In this document: piece by piece, positions 1 through 8,116 of the stretch
How the letters are laid out: each line of letters opens with the position of its first letter
Numbering within the stretch: the stretch's first letter is position 1
Source: an uncultured Cohaesibacter sp.
GTDB lineage: Bacteria; Pseudomonadota; Alphaproteobacteria; Rhizobiales; Cohaesibacteraceae
Assembly: GCF_963677725.1 (NCBI RefSeq)
Contig: NZ_OY782507.1
Coordinates: 2,790,001-2,854,000 of the forward strand
DNA: 64,000 nt
Direction: 5' to 3'
Made by a program: the position numbers and the translations under genes
Notes under the pieces: generated by a model
Told to the model about the DNA's origin: nothing
Database searches by the model: none
The model's input: the letters and a program-made list of their open reading frames with translations, nothing else

Positions 1-221
1 GCATCGCGCTCCTTGCGGCGTTCTTCCGCCTCCAGCAGGGCCCGTTGGGCTGCGGGGGGCAGGTCCTCGAAAGAGCGGCGGGGTTCGGCGGCTTTTTCGG
101 CGGCGACCTGTGACGGCTGTTTGATCTCTACCGCCTGACGAAACTGGACAACATTGTCATCCTGCTTGGCCTTGGTTTCTTTTGCTTGTTCTGGCGGGGT
201 GTTTGACGGATCACGTGTCAT
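1..221 (-). CDS. DUF1674 / SDHAF4-like protein, N-terminal part
   Basis: Only the first 73 codons lie in the window; the gene continues past base 1. It starts at ATG 221-219. The visible protein is polar and charged: an N-terminal tail, then a helical stretch containing LPPAAQRALLEAEERRKERD near residues 54-73. Many alphaproteobacterial DUF1674 proteins carry such a Pro-Ala-Ala-Gln-Arg-Ala-Leu helix before the C-terminal GPEPTRYGDWE-type motif that defines the family. That motif lies outside the window, so the call is an inference. The eukaryotic relative SDHAF4 helps assemble flavinylated succinate dehydrogenase. The gene is divergent from htpX with about 147 bases between the two starts. 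Confidence 0.55.
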   Translation of the reverse strand, partial: MTRDPSNTPPEQAKETKAKQDDNVVQFRQAVEIKQPSQVAAEKAAEPRRSFEDLPPAAQRALLEAEERRKERD

Positions 222-368
222 GCTGGGTCCTTGGCGGTCCTGTTTGACTTGAAATATTGGTATCTGCTCTACCATATAGGATAAGTGCCCATGATCCAAA
301 TGGTCGAAAGGCACTTTTTCGCGCGCTGTTGGCAGCGATCAACACCTGACAAGAGGATGAGAGAGCAG

Positions 369-1382
369 ATGAATTTCTTCCGTACCGCTTTGTTGCTGGC
401 CGGTATGACGGGCCTGTTCATGGCCATCGGCTATATGCTCGGTGGCTCGGGGGGCATGATGATTGCCTTCGTCATTGCACTCGGCATGAATGTTTTCAGC
501 TATTGGAATTCAGACAAGATGGTTCTGCGGATGCATAATGCGGTCGAAGTCGACGCCCGCACTGCACCGGAATATTACGAGATTGTTGAAAAACTGGCTG
601 CCGAAGCCCAGTTGCCGATGCCAAAAGTCTATGTGATCGAAAGCGAGCAGCCCAACGCCTTTGCCACAGGGCGCAATCCGCAGAATGCTGCGGTGGCCGC
701 CTCGTCCGGTCTGCTCAACCGTCTGTCCTATGAAGAGGTGGCGGGCGTGATGGCCCACGAGCTGGCCCATATCAAGAATTACGACATCCTGACCATGACG
801 GTCACCGCGACGCTGGCCGGTGCGATCTCGATGCTGGCCAACTTTGCCTTTTTCTTTGGCGGCAGTCGTGATGAGAATGGCAACTCGAACATTTTTGCGA
901 CGCTTGCTTTGATGATCCTTGCGCCGCTTGCGGCCTCTGTCGTGCAGATGGCGATCAGCCGGACGCGGGAATATGAGGCGGATAAGATGGGCGCGCAGAT
1001 TTGTGGACAGCCTATGTGGCTGGCATCCGCCTTGGCCAAGATTGCCAATGCGGCGGGGCGCGAGGTGAATTATACCGCTGAGGCAAATCCCTCAACCGCC
1101 CATATGTTCATCATCAATCCGCTGTCGGGGCAGAAGATGGACAATCTCTTCTCGACCCACCCCGATACGCAGAACCGCATCGATGCCTTGCAGGCGTTGC
1201 AGACGGAATGGTATGGCGGCGATGGTCCGTTGAAGGTTTCCACTGGCGGCTCGCTTGGTGCCAATCAGCGCCGCAATCAGATGCGGAGTGGCGCCGGGCA
1301 GGAGGATGACGGGCCATGGGGTCGTGGTCGTGGGTCGTCGCGCTCAAGCGACCGTGATGAGCCGGAAGGGCCTTGGGGCTGA
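369..1382 (+). CDS. htpX: Protease HtpX, membrane zinc metalloprotease
   Basis: Integral inner-membrane M48-family zinc endopeptidase that takes part in quality control of membrane proteins. Two hydrophobic segments lie at about residues 4-25 and 30-50. The zinc motif HELAH is at residues 130-134, a second hydrophobic pair spans about 145-205, and the third-ligand Glu is in EYEADKMG near residue 203. The C-terminal tail is rich in Gly, Arg and Ser and repeats GPWG. I start at ATG 369, giving 337 residues, because family members begin at MN-FRTA-L and it sits behind a purine-rich GAGGATGAGAGAG. An in-frame GTG at 285 would add 28 unconserved residues. A terminator-like hairpin follows. Confidence 0.95.
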   Translation: MNFFRTALLLAGMTGLFMAIGYMLGGSGGMMIAFVIALGMNVFSYWNSDKMVLRMHNAVEVDARTAPEYYEIVEKLAAEAQLPMPKVYVIESEQPNAFATGRNPQNAAVAASSGLLNRLSYEEVAGVMAHELAHIKNYDILTMTVTATLAGAISMLANFAFFFGGSRDENGNSNIFATLALMILAPLAASVVQMAISRTREYEADKMGAQICGQPMWLASALAKIANAAGREVNYTAEANPSTAHMFIINPLSGQKMDNLFSTHPDTQNRIDALQALQTEWYGGDGPLKVSTGGSLGANQRRNQMRSGAGQEDDGPWGRGRGSSRSSDRDEPEGPWG

Positions 1383-1418
1383 TCTCCTGGCTCGATCAAC
1401 ACTGGTTTTCCAACGGCA

Positions 1419-1453
1419 GGGCTTTCGGGGTGTCTCGGAGGCCCTTTTGTTTT
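1419..1453 (+). terminator. Rho-independent terminator after htpX
   Basis: GGGC (1419-1422) pairs with GCCC (1441-1444). The stem extends inward through TTTCG/CGGAG with G-T pairs and is followed by TTTTGTTTTT. Confidence 0.6.
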
Positions 1454-1521
1454 TCTGCGTGCCTTGAATGTTGGGTGCGGGAGGTTTGTGATCGTGCGTC
1501 CAATGCGTGTATGCACAGGTT

Positions 1522-1537
1522 TTAACCCTTTGTTAAC
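1522..1537 (+). promoter_or_regulatory. CtrA-type box 1 (TTAA-N7-TTAAC)
   Basis: TTAA at 1522-1525, seven bases, then TTAAC at 1533-1537. This matches exactly the binding consensus of the alphaproteobacterial response regulator CtrA. It lies about 95 bases before the PilZ start and pairs with a second box at 1566. Binding is inferred from the match only. Confidence 0.55.
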
Positions 1538-1565
1538 CGCATTTGGCAAACTGCGCTGCAATATC

Positions 1566-1580
1566 TTAATACTTTGTTAA
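1566..1580 (+). promoter_or_regulatory. CtrA-type box 2 (TTAA-N7-TTAA)
   Basis: TTAA at 1566-1569, seven bases, then TTAA at 1577-1580. It is 44 bases after box 1 and 50 bases before the PilZ GTG start. Two full-consensus boxes in tandem are unlikely by chance in this GC-rich sequence. Confidence 0.5.
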
Positions 1581-1630
1581 TGTACAACCATAGAATGCAA
1601 TCAGGTTGGCATTGTCCAAAGGAGCGTGTT

Positions 1631-1954
1631 GTGACCCTTCATCTTGAGAACCGGACGAGCAGGCGGCGGCGTGTTCTGAAGGGCGGGAAGATTTTTTATA
1701 ACAATTTTTGCTTCAGTGCTGACTGCGTCATTCGCAATCAGGGTGCCGATGGCATGATGCTGTCGGTTTCAAGCGCGCTTCAATTGCCTGAAAATTTTGC
1801 GATTTTCAGTCGCAAGGACGGTAAGTTGGCCTCGGCACGGATGATCTGGCGGCGGGGGGATCGGCTTGGTATAAAGCTGACATCAGATATGGAAGAGGTG
1901 TGGGATTCGAACCGTCCTCATATTCGCCAGATGTCGACCATGATCACCCATTAA
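1631..1954 (+). CDS. PilZ-domain protein (putative c-di-GMP effector)
   Basis: A single-domain PilZ-type protein of 107 residues. An Arg cluster at residues 11-14 corresponds to the RxxxR half of the cyclic-di-GMP site. NQGADG at residues 36-41 corresponds to the (D/N)xSxxG half, but Gly replaces the usual Ser. The barrel strands continue through LGIKLTS. I choose GTG 1631 because AAAGGAG at 1617-1623 lies seven bases upstream; an upstream TTG at 1574 has no such site. Two CtrA-type boxes precede it, which suggests cell-cycle or motility control. The broken DUF1629 gene starts eight bases after its stop and may have been cotranscribed. Confidence 0.8.
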   Translation: MTLHLENRTSRRRRVLKGGKIFYNNFCFSADCVIRNQGADGMMLSVSSALQLPENFAIFSRKDGKLASARMIWRRGDRLGIKLTSDMEEVWDSNRPHIRQMSTMITH

Positions 1955-1962
1955 AGGGGGCG

Positions 1963-2658
1963 ATGAGCATGGCATATTTGATTGATTTGGGCTTTCACGA
2001 GCGAGCACCTAGCTTTGAGTTTCTTGATGAACCCGACGAGATGTTTCTTTTCGGAATTAGCCATGGGCTTAAAATCTGACCAAGACGGTTGCCGACCAAG
2101 GCACGGGAAGAAACAAAGAAGAAATCGTATCCGGATGTTTTTTCCATGCCCGGGTTGAATGCGGTTGGAGAGCGCTTCAAGACACTGGTTGAATCATTTG
2201 AACCCGGCGTGCACCAATTTTTCCCTCTAGAGCTTTTTCGGAAAGATGGGACGCCAGTCGATGAACCATATTACATTTTCAATTGCACAGTCTCATTCGA
2301 TAGCATCTTGCTCAAACATTCTGAAGCCAAGTGGGTGAATCTGGATAAACCGGAAGAATATCCAAGGCTAGAAATTGTTAGTATGCAGAAGCAAGTATTG
2401 AGCAAGCAGGCAATTGAAGGTCACCATATTTGGAGTCATCTTAGGCAGCGCATGAGAGGTTTATTCGTTTCAGACGCATTCCACAAGCAGCTTAAGAAAA
2501 ACAAAATCAAGTATCTCTTCTCTCGGAAATGCGAGGAGTTGGATGTGCCGTGGATTGAAGAGGAAAATCTCGGACCCCTACTCGACTATGAAAGAAAGCA
2601 TGGGCTTGAAAAGAGCTTGAAACCCTGGCTCAAGTTAAATCCTGAACAACTATTCTGA
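1963..2658 (+). pseudogene. DUF1629/Imm11-family protein interrupted by an in-frame TGA
   Basis: The reading frame from ATG 1963, with AAAGGGGG upstream, runs 38 codons to a TGA at 2077-2079. The same frame then stays open for 193 codons to 2658. Read through, it would give about 231 codons, the usual size for DUF1629 (Imm11-like) proteins. The family signature KKSYPDVF...GVHQFFPLEL lies after the stop. The N-terminal part (MAYLIDLGFH...EFLDEPD) also resembles the family. The downstream piece has only an unsupported TTG (2089) or ATG (2146) as start. Some relatives are predicted immunity proteins, but no toxin gene is adjacent. Its base composition is visibly more AT-rich than its neighbours, which may indicate acquisition. 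Probably a decayed gene. Confidence 0.7.
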
Positions 2659-2663
2659 AAAAC

Positions 2664-2698
2664 AAAAGCCGCTCCAGTTTCCTGAAGCGGCTTTTTTT
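2664..2698. terminator. Bidirectional terminator between convergent genes
   Basis: AAAAGCCGCT (2664-2673) and AGCGGCTTTT (2686-2695) form a stem with a 12-base loop. It is flanked by T runs on both strands, so it can end both the DUF1629 and typA transcripts. Confidence 0.85.
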
Positions 2699-2723
2699 GT
2701 TTCCGATCTAATGCCTTTGTGGC

Positions 2724-4544
2724 TTAGCTTGCCTTTTTGGCGGCGCGCTCGGCTCTTTTGCGGTCATTGGGATCAAGCAGGATCTTGCGCAGACGGATCG
2801 ATTTTGGCGTCACTTCCACCAGTTCGTCATCGGCAATGTAGCTGAGCGCTGCTTCAAGGCTCAGTTTCATTGGCGTGGTCAGCTTGATGGCATCATCCTT
2901 GCCCGAAGAGCGGATGTTGGTCAGCTGCTTGCCTTTGAGCACGTTGATGTCGAGATCGTTGCCGCGGGTATGTTCGCCAACAATCATGCCTTCATAGACC
3001 TTGGTGCCCGGGGAAATCATCATTGGGCCGCGGTCTTCCAGCTGCCACAGGGCGTAGGCGACGGCTTCGCCATTGCCATTGGAGAGCAGAACGCCGGTGT
3101 TGCGGCTGGCAATGTCCCCTTTGTGTGGCGCATATTCGTGGAAGATGCGGTTTAGGATTGCCGTGCCGCGTGTGTCGGACAAAAGCTCGGACTGGTAACC
3201 GATCAGGCCACGGGTCGGTGCATAGAAGACCAGACGGGTGCGACCACCGCCCGATGGGCGCATTTCGATCATTTCGCCCTTGCGTTCCTGCATTTTCTGC
3301 ACGACCACGCCGGAGAATTCGTCATCGACGTCGATGATGACTTCTTCGATTGGCTCGGTGATCTTGCCATTTTCATCTTTCTGCATGACGACTTGCGGGC
3401 GGCCAATGCCAAGCTCGAAGCCTTCGCGGCGCATATTTTCGATGAGAATGGACAGCAGCAATTCACCACGACCTGACACGACGAAGGCGTCGGAATCAGC
3501 AGCTTCTTCGACTTTCAAAGCAACATTGCCTTCGGCTTCGGAGAGAAGGCGGGCGCGGATGACACGGCTCTGAACCTTGTCGCCTTCGGTGCCAGCCAAC
3601 GGGCTGTCATTGACGCGGAAGGTCATGGACAGGGTTGGCGGGTCGATTGGTTGGGCTTCGATGCTCTGGGTCACGGACGGGGCGCAGATGGTATCTGCCA
3701 CGGTCGCCTTTTGCAGACCGGCAATGGAGACGATATCGCCTGCTTCACCGACTTCAATCGACTGACGCTCCAGACCGCGGAAGGCCATCACTTTCGAGAT
3801 GCGACCATTTTCAACGAGCTTGCCGTCGCGGGCCAAAGCCTTGACCGTCATGTTTGGCTTGACTTCACCGGCAAGGATGCGCCCGGTCAGGATGCGGCCA
3901 AGGAAGTTGTCGCTTTCGATGGTGGTTGCCAGCAAGCGGAATTCGCCTTCTTCGACATGTGGCGGCGGGACATGTTTGACCACGAGGTCGAACAAAGGTT
4001 CCATGTCGGTTTTCGGTCCATCGGGTTCCAGCGCCATCCAGCCATTTTTGGCGGAGCCATAGAGGACAGGGAAGTCCAGCTGTTCTTCGTTGGCGTCGAG
4101 ATTGGCGAACAGGTCAAAGACTTCGTCGAGCACTTCGTCGGCGCGCTGCTCCGGTTTGTCGATCTTGTTGATCGCGACAATAGGTCGAAGGCCGAGCTTG
4201 AGGGCTTTGGAGACCACGAATTTGGTCTGGGGCATCGGGCCTTCTGCTGCATCGACCAACACGATCACACCGTCGACCATGTGCAGGATACGCTCCACTT
4301 CGCCGCCAAAGTCGGCATGGCCCGGGGTGTCTACGATGTTGATGTGGGTGCCGGCATGCTCAAGTGAGGTGACCTTGGCAAGGATGGTGATGCCGCGCTC
4401 GCGCTCGATGTCGTTGGAGTCCATCATCCGCTCTTCGGTCTGCTGGTTCTCACGGAACATGCCGGAGGCTTTCAGCAATTCGTCGATCAGCGTGGTTTTG
4501 CCGTGGTCGACGTGAGCAATGATCGCAATGTTGCGCAGGTTCAT
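2724..4544 (-). CDS. typA: Ribosome-associated GTPase TypA/BipA
   Basis: Translation-factor-family GTPase of 606 residues, the normal length, that binds the ribosome and supports assembly and growth under stress. Visible G motifs are AHVDHGKTTL (residues 10-19), the RGIT switch I (50-53), DTPGH (72-76) and NKID (126-129). EF-G-like domains II, III and V and the TypA-specific C-terminal domain follow. It starts at ATG 4544 and is transcribed alone. A hairpin resembling a weak terminator lies 33 bases before the start codon in the leader. Confidence 0.97.
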   Translation of the reverse strand: MNLRNIAIIAHVDHGKTTLIDELLKASGMFRENQQTEERMMDSNDIERERGITILAKVTSLEHAGTHINIVDTPGHADFGGEVERILHMVDGVIVLVDAAEGPMPQTKFVVSKALKLGLRPIVAINKIDKPEQRADEVLDEVFDLFANLDANEEQLDFPVLYGSAKNGWMALEPDGPKTDMEPLFDLVVKHVPPPHVEEGEFRLLATTIESDNFLGRILTGRILAGEVKPNMTVKALARDGKLVENGRISKVMAFRGLERQSIEVGEAGDIVSIAGLQKATVADTICAPSVTQSIEAQPIDPPTLSMTFRVNDSPLAGTEGDKVQSRVIRARLLSEAEGNVALKVEEAADSDAFVVSGRGELLLSILIENMRREGFELGIGRPQVVMQKDENGKITEPIEEVIIDVDDEFSGVVVQKMQERKGEMIEMRPSGGGRTRLVFYAPTRGLIGYQSELLSDTRGTAILNRIFHEYAPHKGDIASRNTGVLLSNGNGEAVAYALWQLEDRGPMMISPGTKVYEGMIVGEHTRGNDLDINVLKGKQLTNIRSSGKDDAIKLTTPMKLSLEAALSYIADDELVEVTPKSIRLRKILLDPNDRKRAERAAKKAS

Positions 4545-4577
4545 GGGTTCGTCTCTTATGTCAGGGCACAGCCAAAA

Positions 4578-4597
4578 GCTCCGGTGACGACCGGAGC
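4578..4597 (-). other. Hairpin in the typA leader
   Basis: GCTCCGG (4578-4584) and CCGGAGC (4591-4597) form a perfect 7-bp stem. On the minus strand it is followed by TTTTGG, giving a weak terminator or attenuator appearance just upstream of typA. The rest of 4545-4880 shows nothing I can name. Confidence 0.35.
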
Positions 4598-4880
4598 GAA
4601 AAGGCAGCCCGCGTTCTTGGGGGAATTGGCGAGAAGCTCTATACGAATTTTAGCGACTTGAAAAGCTCTGAATCCGCGAAAACTGGGGCGCGGCGGGCCA
4701 AGAGGGTCACTTTTTCTGTTTCCTCGGTGCCTTTTGTCCCTCTTTTGGGGCCCATCGCGCCGATCCCCATCTTCGCAAATGTCCGTTTGAAAGCCGCCAC
4801 GGGTGTTTGCTGAAAGGCTCTAGTGGCTTTCTGTGACAGATGCGTGAAGGGATAGGGTGAAGATGAAAGGTCTGTTGCGA

Positions 4881-5609
4881 TCAGGATCCGCAGATCTCGA
4901 ACAAGGAGGTGCGCGACGATATGCCCAGCTTTTCATAGGCGCGTTTGCGATAGGTGACGACGGTTGACGGGGCGACGTCCATATCGGCGGCAATGCGTTC
5001 GGCCTTTTTGCCTGACAGGATGCCGCGGCAGACTTCGCGCTCACGTTCCGACAAGCTCATCAGGACGGGCGGAAATGCTGGGCCCGACTGATTGACATGC
5101 TCAAAGTGCAATAGGGACAGCCGACCGATAATCGACCAGAAAGGCGTGTTCATGTTCTCGCCAATGGGGCCGTCGAAATAGAAGGTGACGGCCATTTTCT
5201 CTTTTTCGCCAACGCAAAGAATGGCGATTTTCGAGATCAGGCCAGCTTCCGGGACAATTTCGACCAACAGATTTTCAAATGAGCTTCGATAGATGTCCGG
5301 GAAGGTCTGAAGCATATTGGAGATGATTTGTACTTCGACACTGTTGTTTGGCAAGGAGCATATTTTTTTGTAGACCGGATCGTGCTTGTAGGCACCTTTC
5401 AGATAAATCTGGACCAGAATGTCGGCGATCGGAGCAACTCGGAAATTATGGCGCAATAGATATTTGGGCTTTTCTTCATTGTATGAGATCACCGTCGTCT
5501 GTGTTGCATTGACCTCGCGGGCGATGGACAGAAAGCCGTCAAGGAACGACATTTCGCCAATGTTGGACAGGCAAAATTCAACCAGTTTCAATTGATCGAC
5601 CGTTTCCAT
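4881..5609 (-). CDS. LuxR-type transcriptional regulator with unassigned sensor domain
   Basis: A 242-residue protein. The C-terminal ~60 residues form a LuxR/FixJ helix-turn-helix: LSEREREVCRGILSGKKAER, then VAPSTVVTYRKRAYEKLGI. The N-terminal ~170 residues do not show an autoinducer-binding signature that I recognise, and there is no receiver aspartate pattern, so the ligand is unknown. I choose ATG 5609 (ACAGGAC upstream); a TTG at 5639 would add 10 residues. The gene stands alone, with a long upstream noncoding stretch of about 445 bases that probably holds its promoter. Function beyond DNA binding is not known. Confidence 0.75.
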   Translation of the reverse strand: METVDQLKLVEFCLSNIGEMSFLDGFLSIAREVNATQTTVISYNEEKPKYLLRHNFRVAPIADILVQIYLKGAYKHDPVYKKICSLPNNSVEVQIISNMLQTFPDIYRSSFENLLVEIVPEAGLISKIAILCVGEKEKMAVTFYFDGPIGENMNTPFWSIIGRLSLLHFEHVNQSGPAFPPVLMSLSEREREVCRGILSGKKAERIAADMDVAPSTVVTYRKRAYEKLGISSRTSLFEICGS

Positions 5610-5836
5610 GCACCAGCTGTCCTGTCTCTGGGGGGACAATTGTCTGTCGTCAGGTGTCCAACGCTTTGGAGGACAGACGAATCCCCCCTGACTTGGTAAT
5701 TATACCAACCAAGAGAAGAGCTATAAGCTTCCCGTAAACTAAAGCTCAAATGCGGCAACCTTGATGAGCCAATCAAGGTCAACTCTATTGAAAAAGAAGG
5801 GTCACAAGTCCCCCACTTCATGATCCTTCTACCCTA

Positions 5837-5873
5837 CCCTCATCAGCGTGTCCCCATATTGCGTTGATGAGGG
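5837..5873. other. 12-bp inverted repeat in the LuxR/DUF1643 intergenic region
   Basis: CCCTCATCAGCG (5837-5848) and CGTTGATGAGGG (5862-5873) pair over 12 bp with one G-T pair and a 13-base loop. It could be an operator or a transcript hairpin. I see no convincing gene elsewhere in 5610-6055. Confidence 0.4.
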
Positions 5874-6055
5874 AACATTCTTTCAGCTTTGTTGCCTGAA
5901 GGAGTGGCTGGGCGCGTCTGGCTTTCTTGAAATTGTCTTACCCATAGAGATTAGCAGCGTGAAGGCTTTGGTCAAGCTTGAATGGGGCTGCCGTCATCAA
6001 TTAAATAAATTACGTATGAAATGGTATGTTCTCACTTAAGCCCGATGCTGGTGAT

Positions 6056-6568
6056 TTATCGCCAGCTGTACGGACTTGTGGCATATCCGATATAGAGTGG
6101 GTGTTTGGGGTGGCCATCTTTTGACAGGCCCAGATGATACAAATCGAAGCCTTCCGCTCGCAGAAGAGCGGCCATAGCCGGGCCCAGTCCCATATGCGCC
6201 CCGTGGACGCCCCAGGCACAGAGAATCACATCAGCCCAACGAGCCGCTTGCATCAATTGGCCAAGATTGTCAGGACCGATCGGGTCGTTGGCCTTCTTGA
6301 GGTCGCGGGGATCGGTGGCGTGGTAGGCAAACAGATTGCAGGCCCTGAAAGCGCCAAAGCCCAAGGCCCTTGCCCGACGCTCACAGCGCTCGATGGTTGG
6401 ATCATTTTCCAATTCCGTTGCCTTGGAGGGATTGAGCATGATGAAAAGCAGCCGCTTGCCCTCACTGTCCCATTCTCGCGTCAAGGCGTAGCGATAGGTT
6501 CCGCAAGGCGAATAAAGCGCGGTTGACACTGTGCCAGCATCTTCATGGCATTTGATGATCAGACCCAT
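6056..6568 (-). CDS. DUF1643 protein
   Basis: A 170-residue member of DUF1643, a family without an established function. Its signature is visible: a YRYALTR strand, then FIMLNPSKA near residues 42-50, NDPTIERC, and a C-terminal SKDGHPKHPLYI segment. It is soluble, with no signal peptide or membrane segment. It lies 80 bases after the argG stop, with the argG terminator in between, so it is probably transcribed separately. Confidence 0.85.
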   Translation of the reverse strand: MGLIIKCHEDAGTVSTALYSPCGTYRYALTREWDSEGKRLLFIMLNPSKATELENDPTIERCERRARALGFGAFRACNLFAYHATDPRDLKKANDPIGPDNLGQLMQAARWADVILCAWGVHGAHMGLGPAMAALLRAEGFDLYHLGLSKDGHPKHPLYIGYATSPYSWR

Positions 6569-6592
6569 CCTGCCTTCTCATGCCTCCTCATG

Positions 6593-6616
6593 AAAAAGGC
6601 GGAGCCAAGCCCCGCC
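6593..6616 (-). terminator. Rho-independent terminator after argG
   Basis: On the minus strand GGCGGGGC (6616-6609) pairs with GCTCCGCC (6605-6598) around a 3-base loop, followed by TTTTT. Confidence 0.8.
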
Positions 6617-6647
6617 AATTCCTTATAATTTATCACTGCAAGGCTGA

Positions 6648-7874
6648 TTATTTGGCTTTGCGGTTGCGATACCCGATGGTTCTGAGGCGCAGGGCATTGA
6701 GCTCAATGAAGCCGGCTGCGTCATTGTGATCATAATCGATCGCGCCTTCCTCAAACGTCACCAGATCCTCGGAATAGAGGCTGAACTCGCTGTCGCGGGC
6801 GATGACATCGGCGTTGCCTTTATAAAGCTTCAGCTTGACGGTGCCGGTGACATATTCCTGACTCTTGTCGATCAGGGCCTGAAGCATTTCACGTTCAGGG
6901 CTGTACCAGAAACCGTTATAGATCAGCTCGGCATAGCGCGGCATGATGCTATCCTTGAGATGGGCTGCGCCGCCATCAAGCGTAATGCTCTCGATGCCAC
7001 GGTGGGCTGCCAGCAGGATGGTGCCGCCCGGGGTCTCATAAATGCCGCGCGATTTCATGCCAACAAAGCGGTTCTCGACGAGATCAAGACGGCCAATGCC
7101 ATTGTCATGGCCGAGCTGGTTGAGCTTGGTCAGGATTTCCGCCGGGGTCATTTTGACGCCATCGATGGAAACCGCGTCGCCTTTCTCAAAGCCGACTTCG
7201 ATGATGGTGGCCTGATCGGGCGCTTCTTCCGGGCTGATGGTGCGCGAATAGACATATTCCTCGGCTGGCACAGCCGGGTCTTCCAGCACGCGACCCTCCG
7301 AGGAGGTATGCAGCAGGTTGGCATCGACCGAGAAGGGGGCTTCGCCACGCTTATCTTTGGTGATGGGGATCTGGTTCTGCTCGGCAAATTCCAGCAATTT
7401 GGTACGCGATGTCAGGTCCCATTCACGCCAAGGGGCGATGACCTTGATGTCCGGGTTGAGAGCCCGGGCGGCCAGCTCGAAGCGGACCTGATCGTTGCCT
7501 TTGCCGGTGGCCCCATGGGCGACCGCATCGGCGCCGACTTCCTTGGCGATCTCGACAAGACGTTTGGAGATCAGCGGACGGGCGATGGAGGTGCCCAGCA
7601 GATAGACGCCTTCATAAAGGGCATTGGCGCGGAACATCGGGAAGACGAAGTCGCGGACGAATTCTTCGCGCACATCCTCGATATAGATGTCCTTGATGCC
7701 GAGCATTTCGGCTTTCTTGCGGGCCGGTTCGAGTTCTTCACCCTGACCGAGGTCGGCGGTGAAGGTGACGACTTCGCAGCCATATTCGGTCTGGAGCCAT
7801 TTGAGGATGATGGATGTGTCGAGGCCACCGGAATAGGCCAGCACGACCTTTTTGATATCGCCTTTTTTAGCCAT
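6648..7874 (-). CDS. argG: Argininosuccinate synthase
   Basis: Catalyses ATP-dependent condensation of citrulline and aspartate, the penultimate step of arginine synthesis, in the cytosol. The N-type ATP pyrophosphatase P-loop SGGLDTS is at residues 15-21. The conserved [14 protein letters not shown] block is at about 118-131, and the substrate-binding stretch [12 protein letters not shown] follows. Its 408 residues match the family. It is monocistronic, with a strong terminator just after the stop. argC is elsewhere in this window (42.7 kb), so arginine genes are dispersed. Confidence 0.98.
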   Translation of the reverse strand: MAKKGDIKKVVLAYSGGLDTSIILKWLQTEYGCEVVTFTADLGQGEELEPARKKAEMLGIKDIYIEDVREEFVRDFVFPMFRANALYEGVYLLGTSIARPLISKRLVEIAKEVGADAVAHGATGKGNDQVRFELAARALNPDIKVIAPWREWDLTSRTKLLEFAEQNQIPITKDKRGEAPFSVDANLLHTSSEGRVLEDPAVPAEEYVYSRTISPEEAPDQATIIEVGFEKGDAVSIDGVKMTPAEILTKLNQLGHDNGIGRLDLVENRFVGMKSRGIYETPGGTILLAAHRGIESITLDGGAAHLKDSIMPRYAELIYNGFWYSPEREMLQALIDKSQEYVTGTVKLKLYKGNADVIARDSEFSLYSEDLVTFEEGAIDYDHNDAAGFIELNALRLRTIGYRNRKAK

Positions 7875-8116
7875 GCGATTTCACCTGATTCGCTGTCGGC
7901 GCTGCTGGGAAGGCAAGCGCGTGGGTCATTTGGAAGGAGAATGCAGTCTCCAGCATATCTGGCGGCACTATAGGCGCTATATAGTTCTGCGCAAGGGGGG
8001 TGGAAGCGAATTTCCGACTGAAACCAATCAGTTTGCACGATCTTCAAGATGGTATCGATGCAAATGGTCTGACTTGGTGAAGGCATCAGACTTGGGCAGT
8101 CGGGAAGGCTTATCGG

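Noticed and set aside
1895-1975. A tRNA on the minus strand, because GGTTCGAATCCC appears within the PilZ gene
   Set aside because: The bases flanking the TTCGAAT loop do not form a T stem, no acceptor stem or anticodon arm can be drawn, and the region is coding on the plus strand.
2077-2079. TGA read as selenocysteine in the DUF1629-like gene
   Set aside because: No SECIS-like hairpin stands out after the codon, the family has no conserved Cys there, and no selenoprotein context is present. A nonsense mutation is simpler.
5848-6039. A rightward 63-codon frame between the LuxR and DUF1643 genes
   Set aside because: No ribosome-binding site, no family similarity, and it begins inside an inverted repeat.
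6726-7973. A 415-codon open frame antisense to argG
   Set aside because: It lies in the mirror of a highly conserved gene and has no family similarity; GC-rich coding sequence often leaves the complementary frame open.
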